In this document: positions 15,349 through 23,652 of the stretch, in pieces
How positions within the stretch are numbered: position 1 is the stretch's first letter
Layout of the letters: each line of letters starts with the position of its first letter
DNA from: DASSKO01 sp035690425
GTDB taxonomy: Bacteria; Actinomycetota; Actinomycetes; Propionibacteriales; Nocardioidaceae
Length of the DNA: 29,104 nt
NCBI GenBank assembly: GCA_035690425.1
Contig: DASSKO010000050.1
Location: 1 to 29,104, forward strand
Direction: 5' to 3'
Notes under the pieces: model-generated
Told to the model about the DNA's origin: nothing
Database searches by the model: none
Seen by the model: the letters and a program-made list of their open reading frames with translations, nothing else
Program-made: the position numbers and the translations under genes

Positions 15349-15378
15349 GGGGGCGGGGGCTCGGCAGCCCCCGCCCCC
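15349..15378. terminator. Perfect 13-bp hairpin between dmdA-like gene and histidine kinase
   Basis: GGGGGCGGGGGCT (15349-15361) pairs perfectly with AGCCCCCGCCCCC (15366-15378) around the tetraloop CGGC. It lies 15 bases after the dmdA-like stop and between convergent genes, so it can end transcription from either side. There is no T-run. It marks the right end of the island. Confidence 0.8.
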
Positions 15379-15447
15379 AGCCGTCGTTGCCGAGCTGCGG
15401 TGTCGTCGCTGCGCCGGTAGGTGCTGACCGCGAGGTCGGCGGGCACA

Positions 15448-17241
15448 CTACGACGATGCCGGCAGCACCACGGTGAAACGGCTGCCCTCACCGGGCGCGG
15501 ACTCCACCTCGGTGCGGCCACCGTGCGCCGTCACGAGCCGCCGGGCGATGGACAGGCCGAGCCCCGTGCCCGGGTTGCTGGGCTCGACCGTGAGCTGAGT
15601 GAACTCGTCGAAGACCCGCGACTGGTCCGCAGCCGCGATGCCCACTCCGGTGTCGACCACGGAGATCCTGGCCTCACCCGACAACGCCTCGACGACGAAC
15701 CGCACGCACCCGCCCTCGGGAGTGAACTTGATGGCGTTGGAGAAGAGGTTGTGCAGCACCTGCAGCAGGCGGCCGGGGTCGGCGTCCACCCAGGTGGAGG
15801 TCAGGTGGCTGCTGATCGTCAGCCGTTTACGCGCCGCCAGTGGCCCCAGCTCCTCGATCGTGCGCGAGACCAGGTCGCTCACGTCCACGCGCTCCGGTTC
15901 CAGGTCCAGCTGGCCCGCGTCCATCTTCGCCACGTCGAGCACCTCCTCGACCAGCGCGAGCAGCCGCCGGCCTGCTTCGTCGATGCGGTCGACCGCGTCG
16001 GTGGCGAGGGACGAGGCGACCGCGCCCTGCGTGCGGCGCAGGATCGCGCAGTAGCCGATGACCACCGTCAGGGGCGTGCGGAACTCATGTCCCACCCGCG
16101 CCAACAGGCTGCTCTTCGCCTGGCTGGCTAACCCCAGCGCCTCGACGGTGTTCGCGAGCTCGACGGCGAGTCGTTGCTGCTCGGCTGCCGCGTCCGCGCG
16201 GCCGGCAAGCAGACCGGCCTGTGCCCCGAGGTCACCGACCACGTCGAGGTCGTCGTCGCTGAACAGGCTGCGGTGGCGTGACAACAGCAGGGCTACGTGG
16301 TCGGTGGCGCCGCCGTGGCGTGGGGGCAGCGGCACCCTGGTGCTGTACCTCGCCTGCACCTGCTCGGCGAACGTCGTCTCGATCGGACACGCGGAGTTGG
16401 TGCGCTGCTGCCGGCTGAGTCCGTTCAGCAGATCGAAGTCGACGTGCCGGACCCAGGTTGTCTGGTCGGCACCGGCACTGGCAACCACTGCCACGCCACC
16501 GTCGGGTGTGCGTGCCAGCACCACCACCGCGTCGACGTCGCAGATCTCGTCGATGGCCCTCGCGAACCGCTCCCAGATCTCCTCGGCTGTCGAGTCGGTA
16601 GGGGCGGCCAACAGGCTCCGGCCGTAGTCATGTGCGGCGCTCATCGCCCACACCCGCCGGAGCCGCTGCGGAGGCATGAACGCCGCGACGTACCCGACAG
16701 CCGACATCAGCGCCACGATCTGTGCGACGTTGCCGGCACCGGAGCCTGCGGCGACCAGCGCGAGCCCGAACAACGCCGTGCTCAGCGACGCGATGTTCAA
16801 CCGCAGCCGAGGTGCGCCGGTGCGCCGATGCGCCTCCCGCAGCAGGTACAGGGACGCGACGCCCTGGACGACCGCGAAGCCGCCGACCGCGAGCCAGGTC
16901 GACCATTCGGGCGCCGAAGAGCCCAGCACGATGACCGGGCCGGCACTGACCAGATAGAGCACGACCGCTGCCGACAGCAACGCGCGGGGCAGGTCCTGCA
17001 CGCGCGCGACCAGGCGCAGCACCAGCACCGGCTGGGCGAGCAGCATGGCGACCGAGACCGACCGCAACAGCGTCGGTGGGTCGCCGAGCACGACGCGGAG
17101 CACCGTCAGCGCGAACAGACCGGAGATCGCGCCGAACACGAGCGTGACATCACTCGCCAGCGGGTCACGACCGCGCAGCCACGACAGCAGGGCATGGCCG
17201 AACAGGAGCATGAACACCAGCTCGATGGCCAGCACCAGCAC
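15448..17241 (-). CDS. Membrane-bound sensor histidine kinase (orphan)
   Basis: The 597-aa protein has about six hydrophobic segments in residues 1-200 (from LAIELVFMLLFGHALLSWL to IVALMSAVGYVAAFM). A GAF-like domain follows (~215-350; IDEICDVDAVVVLARTPDGG), then a HisKA domain with the phosphorylated His385 in VGHEFRTPLTVVIGY. The HATPase domain has an N box LHNLFSNAIKFTP, G1 DTGVGIAAAD, F box VFDEFTQ and G2 GTGLGLSIARR. AAGGAG lies nine bases before the GTG start at 17241. It should autophosphorylate and pass phosphate to a response regulator, but none is encoded next to it. The signal is unknown; the membrane part has few extracytoplasmic residues, suggesting a membrane or cytosolic cue. 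It lies downstream of icd on the same strand, but a hairpin separates them. Confidence 0.93.
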   Translation of the reverse strand: MLVLAIELVFMLLFGHALLSWLRGRDPLASDVTLVFGAISGLFALTVLRVVLGDPPTLLRSVSVAMLLAQPVLVLRLVARVQDLPRALLSAAVVLYLVSAGPVIVLGSSAPEWSTWLAVGGFAVVQGVASLYLLREAHRRTGAPRLRLNIASLSTALFGLALVAAGSGAGNVAQIVALMSAVGYVAAFMPPQRLRRVWAMSAAHDYGRSLLAAPTDSTAEEIWERFARAIDEICDVDAVVVLARTPDGGVAVVASAGADQTTWVRHVDFDLLNGLSRQQRTNSACPIETTFAEQVQARYSTRVPLPPRHGGATDHVALLLSRHRSLFSDDDLDVVGDLGAQAGLLAGRADAAAEQQRLAVELANTVEALGLASQAKSSLLARVGHEFRTPLTVVIGYCAILRRTQGAVASSLATDAVDRIDEAGRRLLALVEEVLDVAKMDAGQLDLEPERVDVSDLVSRTIEELGPLAARKRLTISSHLTSTWVDADPGRLLQVLHNLFSNAIKFTPEGGCVRFVVEALSGEARISVVDTGVGIAAADQSRVFDEFTQLTVEPSNPGTGLGLSIARRLVTAHGGRTEVESAPGEGSRFTVVLPASS

Positions 17242-17340
17242 GTCGAGACGCTCCTTGTCGAGTCAGTGGGCACCCGTGGCCGACGGGCCCCACTCAAGGC
17301 TCGATGGTACGGCGTGCGGGGCGTGGACATGGGCCAAAAC

Positions 17341-17377
17341 GCGGAACGCGCAGGCCGGCCGGCCCAGCGCGTTCCGC
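17341..17377. terminator. Hairpin downstream of icd
   Basis: GCGGAACGCGC (17341-17351) and GCGCGTTCCGC (17367-17377) form a perfect 11-bp stem with a 15-base GC-rich loop. It starts 20 bases beyond the icd stop on the minus strand. It probably separates icd from the histidine kinase gene. Confidence 0.7.
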
Positions 17378-17396
17378 AGACCGGAACCTGGGCTGC

Positions 17397-18614
17397 TCAG
17401 CGCAGCCGAGCAGTGAGGTTCTCGTCCAGCGCGGCGAGAAACTCCTCGGTGGTGAGGAAGTCCTGGTCCTTGCTGACGAGCAGCGCGAGGTCCTTGGTCA
17501 TCTTCCCGCTCTCCACGGTCTTCACGACCACGTCCTCGAGGGTGTGGGCGAAGTCGGTGACCTCGGGCGTGTTGTCGAGCTTGCCCCGGTGCGCGAGGCC
17601 GCGCGTCCAGGCGTAGATCGAAGCGATCGGGTTGGTCGACGTCGGCTTGCCCTGCTGGTGCTGACGAAAGTGGCGCGTCACGGTGCCGTGCGCCGCCTCC
17701 GCCTCCACCGTCTTTCCGTCCGGGGTCATCAGCACCGACGTCATCAGCCCGAGCGACCCGAAGCCCTGGGCGACGGTGTCGGACTGCACGTCACCGTCGT
17801 AGTTCTTGCACGCCCATACGTAGCCGCCCTCCCACTTCATCGCGGCCGCGACCATGTCGTCGATCAGCCGGTGCTCGTAGGTCAGCCCGGCCTGGTCGAA
17901 GTCGGCCTTGAACTCCCGCTCGAAGACGTCCTGGAAGATGTCCTTGAAGGCGCCGTCGTACGCCTTGAGGATGGTGTTCTTGGTGGACATGTAGACGGGG
18001 TAGCCACGCTGCAGTCCGTAGGACAGGGAGGCGCGGGCGAAGTCCTCGATCGACTTGTTGAAGTTGTACATCCCCATCACGACGCCGCCGTCCTCGGGCA
18101 TCTGGACGACCTCGTGCTCGATCGGAGCACCGCCGTCGGCCGGTGTGTAGGTGATGGTGACCGTGCCCGCGCCGGGGACCTTGAAGTTCGTCGCCTTGTA
18201 CTGGTCGCCGTGCGCGTGGCGGCCGACGATGATCGGCTTGGTCCAGCCGGGCACCAGCCGCGGGATGTTGGAGATCACGATCGGCTCCCGGAAGATCACG
18301 CCACCGAGGATGTTGCGGATGGTGCCGTTGGGAGACAGCCACATCTGCTTCAGTCCGAACTCCTCGACCCGCCCCTCGTCCGGCGTGATCGTGGCGCACT
18401 TGACACCGACACCGTGCTCCTTGATCGCGTTCGCCGCGTCCACCGTGATCTGGTCGTCGGTCGCATCCCGGCTCTCGATGCCGAGGTCGTAGTACCGCAG
18501 GTCGATGTCGAGGTAGGGGTGGATCAGCCGGTCCTTGATGAACTGCCAGATGATCCGGGTCATCTCGTCCCCGTCGAGCTCGACGACGGGATTGGCCACC
18601 TTGATCTTGGACAT
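17397..18614 (-). CDS. icd: NADP-dependent isocitrate dehydrogenase (homodimeric, eukaryote-like type)
   Basis: This 405-aa enzyme converts isocitrate to 2-oxoglutarate and CO2 in the TCA cycle. It starts MSKIKVANPVVELDGDEMTR and carries the substrate loop SPNGTIRNILGGVIFREPI (family Ser-Asn-Gly-Thr-x-Arg). It also has VGRHAHGDQYKATNF, the metal-binding region KNYDGDVQSDTVAQGFGSLG and the C-terminal EAAHGTVTRHFRQHQQGKPT. This pattern and length are those of the dimeric type II family found in many actinobacteria, not the monomeric ~740-aa type. The NADP preference is inferred from the family and the RH residues after HGTVT. It is monocistronic, with a hairpin behind it and a perfect palindrome 51-62 bp upstream of its ATG. 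Confidence 0.97.
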   Translation of the reverse strand: MSKIKVANPVVELDGDEMTRIIWQFIKDRLIHPYLDIDLRYYDLGIESRDATDDQITVDAANAIKEHGVGVKCATITPDEGRVEEFGLKQMWLSPNGTIRNILGGVIFREPIVISNIPRLVPGWTKPIIVGRHAHGDQYKATNFKVPGAGTVTITYTPADGGAPIEHEVVQMPEDGGVVMGMYNFNKSIEDFARASLSYGLQRGYPVYMSTKNTILKAYDGAFKDIFQDVFEREFKADFDQAGLTYEHRLIDDMVAAAMKWEGGYVWACKNYDGDVQSDTVAQGFGSLGLMTSVLMTPDGKTVEAEAAHGTVTRHFRQHQQGKPTSTNPIASIYAWTRGLAHRGKLDNTPEVTDFAHTLEDVVVKTVESGKMTKDLALLVSKDQDFLTTEEFLAALDENLTARLR

Positions 18615-18991
18615 GGAGTCGCTCTCCCATTGATTGACGCTGCGGATCGCCGTACCGAAGATTGCTTGACGTCAAGATATCTCAGGGCGGGTACGCCGGT
18701 CGAGCGCGCACCCCGCGTCCACACCCAGGTCCGCTCGCCAACTCCGTGACACAACCCGCCGTCGCCGACGATCAGCGTCGAGGCTCACCCATATTCCATG
18801 TCGGAGAGCCAGAGGCCCACGCAGACTGCGGGGCACATGACGACGCCACGGTTGGGCCGATGCCCCGGTTATCGTTGTGCGTGTGGGTGCCCCGGTGTTG
18901 TCCGACCTTCGTGGCCGTTGGTGCTGGCCCGGTCGAATGTGTCGTCTGCGTCGGCGCCCGTAGTGGTCGCCTTGCTGCTCGGGCAGGCCTC
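18615..18991. other. Intergenic region between divergent icd and FUSC genes
   Basis: About 375 bp without a convincing gene. A frame can be read through it upstream of the FUSC protein, but it is poor in the expected codon pattern and rich in unlikely residues (Cys, Trp), so I treat it as non-coding. It should hold the promoters of both genes. The only clear element I see is the palindrome at 18665-18676. Confidence 0.6.
18665..18676. promoter_or_regulatory. Perfect 12-bp palindrome upstream of icd
   Basis: CTTGACGTCAAG is a perfect inverted repeat 51-62 bp upstream of the icd ATG. It lies where a transcription-factor site or the -35 region (TTGACG on the minus strand) would be expected. A dimeric regulator of a TCA-cycle gene is the simplest reading; I cannot name it from the sequence. 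Confidence 0.5.
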
Positions 18992-21187
18992 GTGACCGGG
19001 CTGACTCGTCCGTTACGGGGCGTCCGTGCGGCGTTCATCGCATCGGACCCGGGTCTGGTGCGGTTCCGGGCGGCCAGCACCACCATCGTTGCCATCGTCG
19101 CCACCCTGGTGGTGTTGGGTGGCCTGGTGACGATCGCCGGCCAGCCGGTGACCGTGGCCATACCGGGCGTCGTGCTCGCGATGATCGCCTCGATCGCCGT
19201 ACGCGAGACCGAGCCCGTGCCCCAGGCGATCGCCATCGCGCTCCTCGCACCCGCGTCATTTGTCTCGGTCGGCTTGGCGGCGACGGTAAGCGGCACGATG
19301 GTGCTGGCGGACGCGGTCTTCGTCGCGGTCGCGGTCTCCGCGGTATTCCTGCGACGGCTCGGGTCGCGGGGCATGGCGACGGGCATGGTCGCATTCATCT
19401 CCTACTTCTTGACCCTGTTCATCGGGCTGAGTGTCGAGCAGTTGCCGGCCGTGGCCGTGGCATTGGTGGTCGCGGCATTGGTGTGCGTGGTGGTGGGGGC
19501 AGTGCTGCGACCGCGCAAGCCCGACCGGGAGTTGCGCCGGATGCTGGCCGCGCTGGGCCTCCGTGCGGGTGATGTGGTGGAGTTGCTGGGCCAAGGGGTG
19601 CGGGGCGGGGAGTTGACACCGCGGCTGGTGCACCGGCTGCGCTCGCGGGTCGATCGGGCCCAAGAAACCGCGAGGGCCGTCGAAGAGCACCTCGACACCG
19701 CCGATGCTTCGTTGCTCGAGCTCATCGGGAACGTCGAGCTCGGGGTACGGGTCTTCGACTTCCAGCTCGTGGTCGAGGACCTCGGCGTGTCGGTCCGCCG
19801 GGTGCTCGAGGAAGACGACAACTTGGAGCCGGCCGTCCGCGAGGATGTCGCTGCAGCGCTAGCCGCGGTGCAGAGCTTCCTGGAGAATCCGGCGCGGCGG
19901 TCGATCGTCGACGCCCTGGCCACCGACGCTGCGGAGGTGTCGCGGAGGGGCGGCGTGCCCGACGCGGTGGCCCGGCTGCATCGTGCCCTGGCGGGAACGG
20001 TCGACGCGTGGCGCCGGGTGGTCTATCCCCATCCCGACGACGCCGACGCCACCGTGGGCGAACGTCCCGCCGAAGCAGACGAGGACGAGGACGAGGACGA
20101 GGGGAGAAGCTCATCGTCCAGCCTGGGTGACACCGCCCGACAGGCGATCCAGGTCGGCCTGGCTTCCGTGCTCGCGATCGTCGTGGGGATCCAGCTCTCC
20201 CCGACCAGATGGTTCTGGGCCGTCATCACGGCCTTCGTCGTCTACATCGGCACATCCACGCGCGGAGAGATCCTGACCAAGGGCTGGCAGCGCGTGCTGG
20301 GGACGATGGCCGGCGTGGTGGCTGGGGTCCTCGTCGCCGCCATGGTGGGCGGCAACACGGTTGCAGCGGTCATCCTGATCCTGGTGTGCCTGTTCCTCGC
20401 GGTCTATCTGATGTCCGTCTCGTCGGCCATCATGGTCTTCTTCATCACCACCATGCTGGCGCTGCTCTACGGTCTGCTTGGTCGGTTCAGCGTCGACCTT
20501 CTGGTGGTGCGACTCGAGGAGACCGTGGCCGGGGCGCTGATCGGCGTCCTGGTGTCCTACGTGGTCTTCCCCGCCAGCACCCGGCAGGCAGTACGCGAGG
20601 GAGTTCGGGACTTCCTGGAAGAGCTCGGTGACCTGCTCGCGCAGTCAGCCGACGACCTCACCAACGCCGACCCGCCCGGGGACGCCGCCGGTGGGAACGC
20701 GCGTGCGTTGCGCGACAGCTTCGGGCGTCTGAAAACCACTGCCAAGCCGCTCACCGACGGGCTCGCCGGGGCCTCCGCACGGTCGGGGCCCCGACTGACA
20801 ATGCACGTACTGGCTGCCTGCGAGCACCACGGCCGAATGATGTCCCGGCTCGCCGACGAGACCGTTGCAGTAGCCGCAGACCCGCAGGCGCACCGCGCGC
20901 TCGACCGTGCTGCCCGAGCGGTCCGGGCCAACGTCGAGGCGTTCGCCGCAGGAGTCGGTGCACGCATGTCCGAGGTCACCGTGTATCCGGCCGTGCCGCT
21001 CGTCGACGACCTCGAGCAGGTGGCCGCGCGGATCCCCGAGGACGCCGGGCGGTTCCTGGCCGTTGCGCGACACCTGCGTGCCATCGACCACGCGATCTGC
21101 GCCCGCGCGTGCGAGCTGGGTGCCCGCCTGACGCCGGTCGGGGACGAGCAGGAAGTCGGCGGCGGAGCGCCGGACGCGACGCGGTGA
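18992..21187 (+). CDS. FUSC-family integral membrane protein (aromatic-acid-exporter-like)
   Basis: From GTG 18992 the protein has 731 residues in a two-lobed layout. One membrane block lies at ~25-170 (VAIVATLVVLGGLVTIAG ... FISYFLTLFIGLSVEQ ... ALVVAALVCVVVGAVL). A ~180-residue soluble stretch follows, then an acidic linker (~360-372). A second block (~385-530; AIQVGLASVLAIVVGIQLSP, WAVITAFVVYIGTSTRGEIL, VAGALIGVLVSYVVFPAST) is the FUSC_2-like part, and a ~200-residue helical tail ends the protein. Relatives such as AaeB export aromatic acids in proteobacteria; function in actinobacteria is unproven. The start is uncertain because no strong ribosome site is seen; upstream sequence lacks coding character. 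It sits between icd and mdh and ends 90 bases before mdh. Confidence 0.8.
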   Translation: MTGLTRPLRGVRAAFIASDPGLVRFRAASTTIVAIVATLVVLGGLVTIAGQPVTVAIPGVVLAMIASIAVRETEPVPQAIAIALLAPASFVSVGLAATVSGTMVLADAVFVAVAVSAVFLRRLGSRGMATGMVAFISYFLTLFIGLSVEQLPAVAVALVVAALVCVVVGAVLRPRKPDRELRRMLAALGLRAGDVVELLGQGVRGGELTPRLVHRLRSRVDRAQETARAVEEHLDTADASLLELIGNVELGVRVFDFQLVVEDLGVSVRRVLEEDDNLEPAVREDVAAALAAVQSFLENPARRSIVDALATDAAEVSRRGGVPDAVARLHRALAGTVDAWRRVVYPHPDDADATVGERPAEADEDEDEDEGRSSSSSLGDTARQAIQVGLASVLAIVVGIQLSPTRWFWAVITAFVVYIGTSTRGEILTKGWQRVLGTMAGVVAGVLVAAMVGGNTVAAVILILVCLFLAVYLMSVSSAIMVFFITTMLALLYGLLGRFSVDLLVVRLEETVAGALIGVLVSYVVFPASTRQAVREGVRDFLEELGDLLAQSADDLTNADPPGDAAGGNARALRDSFGRLKTTAKPLTDGLAGASARSGPRLTMHVLAACEHHGRMMSRLADETVAVAADPQAHRALDRAARAVRANVEAFAAGVGARMSEVTVYPAVPLVDDLEQVAARIPEDAGRFLAVARHLRAIDHAICARACELGARLTPVGDEQEVGGGAPDATR

Positions 21188-21277
21188 GGTGTCTGGGAAC
21201 GAGCGACCCGCCAGGGGTGCGGGGCGTCACCGCTGCTAGCGTCCGACCAGACACGCCTCAACCCTCAGGAGCCCGCC

Positions 21278-22264
21278 GTGACCACTCCCGTCAAGGTCGC
21301 CGTCACCGGTGCCGCCGGCCAGATCGGCTACAGCCTTCTCTTCCGCATCGCCAGCGGCGACCTGCTCGGCGCCGAGACCCCGGTCGAGCTGCGCCTGCTC
21401 GAAATCACGCCCGCGCTGAAGTCGCTCGAAGGTGTCGTGATGGAGCTCGACGACTGCGCCTTCCCCACGTTGGCCGGCGTGGAGATCGGCGACGACCCCA
21501 ACCGGGTCTTCGACGGCGCAAACGTCGCGCTGCTGGTCGGCGCCCGACCTCGCGCCAAGGGGATGGAGCGCGGCGACCTGCTCGAGGCCAACGGCGGCAT
21601 CTTCAAGCCTCAGGGCAAGGCGCTGGGTGAGCACGCTGCCGACGACATCCGGGTGACGGTGACCGGCAACCCCGCCAACACCAACGCGCTGATCGCGATG
21701 AGCAACGCGCCAGACATCCCGCGCGAGCGCTTCACCGCCCTCACCCGGCTCGACCACAACCGGGCGCTGGCGCAGCTGGCCGCCAAGACGGGTGCGAGCG
21801 TGAACGACATCTCGCACATGACCATCTGGGGCAACCACTCCGCGACCCAGTACCCCGACATCTTCCACGCCGACGTCGCCGGCAGGAACGCCGCCGAGCT
21901 GGTCAACGACCAGGCCTGGTTGGAAAATGACTTCATCCCCACCGTGCAGAAGCGCGGTGCAGCGGTGATCGAGGCGCGCGGCGCATCGTCGGCCGCGTCG
22001 GCCGCCTCGGCGACGATCGACCACACCCGCGACTGGCTGCGTGGGACCAAGAACGGCGACTGGGCCTCGATGGCGATCCCGTCCGACGGCTCCTACGGCG
22101 TGCCCGAGGGACTGGTCTCGTCGTTCCCCGTGATGTGCCGCGACGGCCAGATCGCGGTCGTGCAGGGCCTGGAGATCAACGACTTCTCGCGTCGGCTGAT
22201 CGACGCCAGCGCAGCCGAGCTCGCCGCCGAGCGCGACGCCGTCAAGGAGCTCGGGCTGATCTGA
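21278..22264 (+). CDS. mdh: Malate dehydrogenase (NAD)
   Basis: The 328-aa enzyme oxidises malate to oxaloacetate in the TCA cycle. It has the N-terminal Rossmann motif VTGAAGQIGYSLLFRIASGD, the substrate Arg loop ARPRAKGMERGDLL, TVTGNPANTNALIAM, the Arg/Asp motif TRLDHNRA and the catalytic His in WGNHSATQYPD. This is the ~330-aa type shared with cytosolic eukaryotic enzymes and common in actinobacteria. The GTG start follows AGGAG at eight bases. It is convergent with DUF3017/folD and follows the FUSC gene by 90 bases, so read-through from the latter is possible. Confidence 0.97.
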   Translation: MTTPVKVAVTGAAGQIGYSLLFRIASGDLLGAETPVELRLLEITPALKSLEGVVMELDDCAFPTLAGVEIGDDPNRVFDGANVALLVGARPRAKGMERGDLLEANGGIFKPQGKALGEHAADDIRVTVTGNPANTNALIAMSNAPDIPRERFTALTRLDHNRALAQLAAKTGASVNDISHMTIWGNHSATQYPDIFHADVAGRNAAELVNDQAWLENDFIPTVQKRGAAVIEARGASSAASAASATIDHTRDWLRGTKNGDWASMAIPSDGSYGVPEGLVSSFPVMCRDGQIAVVQGLEINDFSRRLIDASAAELAAERDAVKELGLI

Positions 22265-22291
22265 CCGCCTGCCGGACCTCGGCCTAGGCGG
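22265..22291. terminator. Hairpin between mdh and DUF3017 gene
   Basis: CCGCCT (22265-22270) pairs with AGGCGG (22286-22291), with a further GCCG/CGGC pairing possible inside. It sits exactly at the junction of two convergent genes, starting directly after the mdh stop and overlapping the DUF3017 stop. There is no T-run. Confidence 0.5.
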
Positions 22292-22586
22292 AGGGTACGA
22301 CGAGGGACAGGGCGACGACGCCGATTCCGAGCACCCCCAGCATCACCACGTCGACGGCCTTGCGGCGTACCCGCAGCATGCCGGCCATCCGCTCCGGCAG
22401 CACCAGCCGGGCCAGACAGGCCAGCAGCAGCGCGGCACCGACGTACCCGGCGCCTTGCCGCCACGACCCGGTGACCGCCACGCCGATGCCGGAGGCAGCG
22501 AGCGCCAGAGCACCGAAGAACGCGAAGGTGCCCAGCGTCTTGCCACCCGGCGTTCGAGGGAACGCATCGGGAGAGGGCTGGCTCAT
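22284..22586 (-). CDS. DUF3017 family small membrane protein
   Basis: The 100-aa product starts MSQPSPDAFPRTPGGKTLGT and has three hydrophobic segments (TFAFFGALALAASGIGVAV, AGYVGAALLLACLARLVLP, VDVVMLGVLGIGVVALSLVV) separated by basic loops (PERMAGMLRVRRKA). This layout and its place directly after folD match the actinobacterial DUF3017 family, whose function is unknown. The ATG overlaps the folD stop in ATGA (22586-22583), so the two are translationally coupled. Longer upstream starts are inside folD and unlikely. Confidence 0.85.
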   Translation of the reverse strand: MSQPSPDAFPRTPGGKTLGTFAFFGALALAASGIGVAVTGSWRQGAGYVGAALLLACLARLVLPERMAGMLRVRRKAVDVVMLGVLGIGVVALSLVVPSA

Positions 22587-23455
22587 GCGGCCGAGCCGGC
22601 CGGCCCGTCGGCCTGCCGCTCGGCGCACTCCACCACGTTGGTGAGCAGCATCGCCCGTGTCATCGGACCGACACCGCCCGGCACGGGCGCGACCCAGGAC
22701 GCCACATCACGGGCGCTGGCGTGTACGTCGCCGACGAGTCCGCTGTCGGTGCGGGTCAGACCGACGTCGAGGACGACCGCGTCGGCCTTGAGCATGTCGG
22801 CGGTCACCACGCCGGGGACGCCTGCGGCCGCGACCACGATGTCGGCTCTGCGCACATGACCGGCGAGGTCGCGGGTGCCGGTGTGGCACAGCGTGACGGT
22901 GGCGTTCTCGCTGCGGCGGGTCAGCAGCAGACCAAGCGGACGGCCGACGGTCACGCCGCGTCCGATGATGCACACGTCTGCGCCGCGGGTGCTGACGCCG
23001 TGCCGGGTCAACAGCTCGACGATGCCCCGAGGGGTGCACGGCAGCGGCGCGTCATGGCCCAGGACCAGCCAGCCGAGGTTGGTCGGGTGCAGCCCGTCGG
23101 CGTCCTTGGCGGGGTCGACGAGCCCGAGCACCCGGTGCTCGTCGCGGCCCGTCGGCAGCGGCAGCTGCACGATGTAGCCGGTGCAGGCCGGGTCGGCGTT
23201 GAGGTCGGCGACCGCGGTCTCGATGTCGTCTTGGGTGGCCTCCGCCGGCAGGTCGACGCGGATCGACTCGATGCCCACCTGTGCACAGTCGCGGTGCTTG
23301 CCGGCGACGTAGGACTGGCTGCCCGGGTCGTCGCCGACCAGCACGGTGCCGAGCCCCGGCGTGATGCCGTGCGCGCGCAGCCGCTCGACCCGCTGGGCCA
23401 GCTCACCCCTGATGGTCGCCGCGGTCGCCTTGCCGTCCAGGATCTGTGCCGTCAC
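22583..23455 (-). CDS. folD: Bifunctional methylene-THF dehydrogenase / methenyl-THF cyclohydrolase
   Basis: FolD converts 5,10-methylene-THF through methenyl-THF to 10-formyl-THF using NADP. The product (290 aa from GTG 23455) begins VTAQILDGKATAATIRGELA. It shows the catalytic Tyr49/Lys53 in SYVAGKHRDC, YIVQLPLP, DADGLHPTN, the dinucleotide loop GRGVTVGRPLGLLL and the ending PVPGGVGPMTRAMLL. The family normally begins close to this point; an upstream ATG (23473) adding six residues has a ribosome site too close to be ideal, so the start remains open. 10-formyl-THF is the cosubstrate of PurN and PurH, encoded a gene away. It could also process methylene-THF released by the methyl-catabolism island. 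Confidence 0.95.
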   Translation of the reverse strand: MTAQILDGKATAATIRGELAQRVERLRAHGITPGLGTVLVGDDPGSQSYVAGKHRDCAQVGIESIRVDLPAEATQDDIETAVADLNADPACTGYIVQLPLPTGRDEHRVLGLVDPAKDADGLHPTNLGWLVLGHDAPLPCTPRGIVELLTRHGVSTRGADVCIIGRGVTVGRPLGLLLTRRSENATVTLCHTGTRDLAGHVRRADIVVAAAGVPGVVTADMLKADAVVLDVGLTRTDSGLVGDVHASARDVASWVAPVPGGVGPMTRAMLLTNVVECAERQADGPAGSAA

Positions 23456-23652
23456 GGGGCGACAGTCTGCCATTCCTGCCGGCCCCCGGTTCAGCGTGGC
23501 GCGTTCCGGGTGGACAAATCGGACATCGGACCCCCGCAACGCGCCACACTGGGCGGGCCGGTTTCTATCCACACCGCGGGCGAGTGGGCTCGCTGCGCAC
23601 ATCACTGGGCCGGCCGGCTGTGCGCACGCGGGTACGCCGCAAGGCTGCCGCA

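Noticed and set aside
16297..18749. Long plus-strand frames opposite the histidine kinase and icd
   Set aside because: Antisense artefacts of the same kind; the opposite strand has clear kinase and isocitrate dehydrogenase motifs.
18662..18991. N-terminal extension of the FUSC protein to 18662
   Set aside because: The extra 110 residues are rich in Cys, Trp and Pro, lack third-position G/C periodicity and would cover the icd promoter palindrome.
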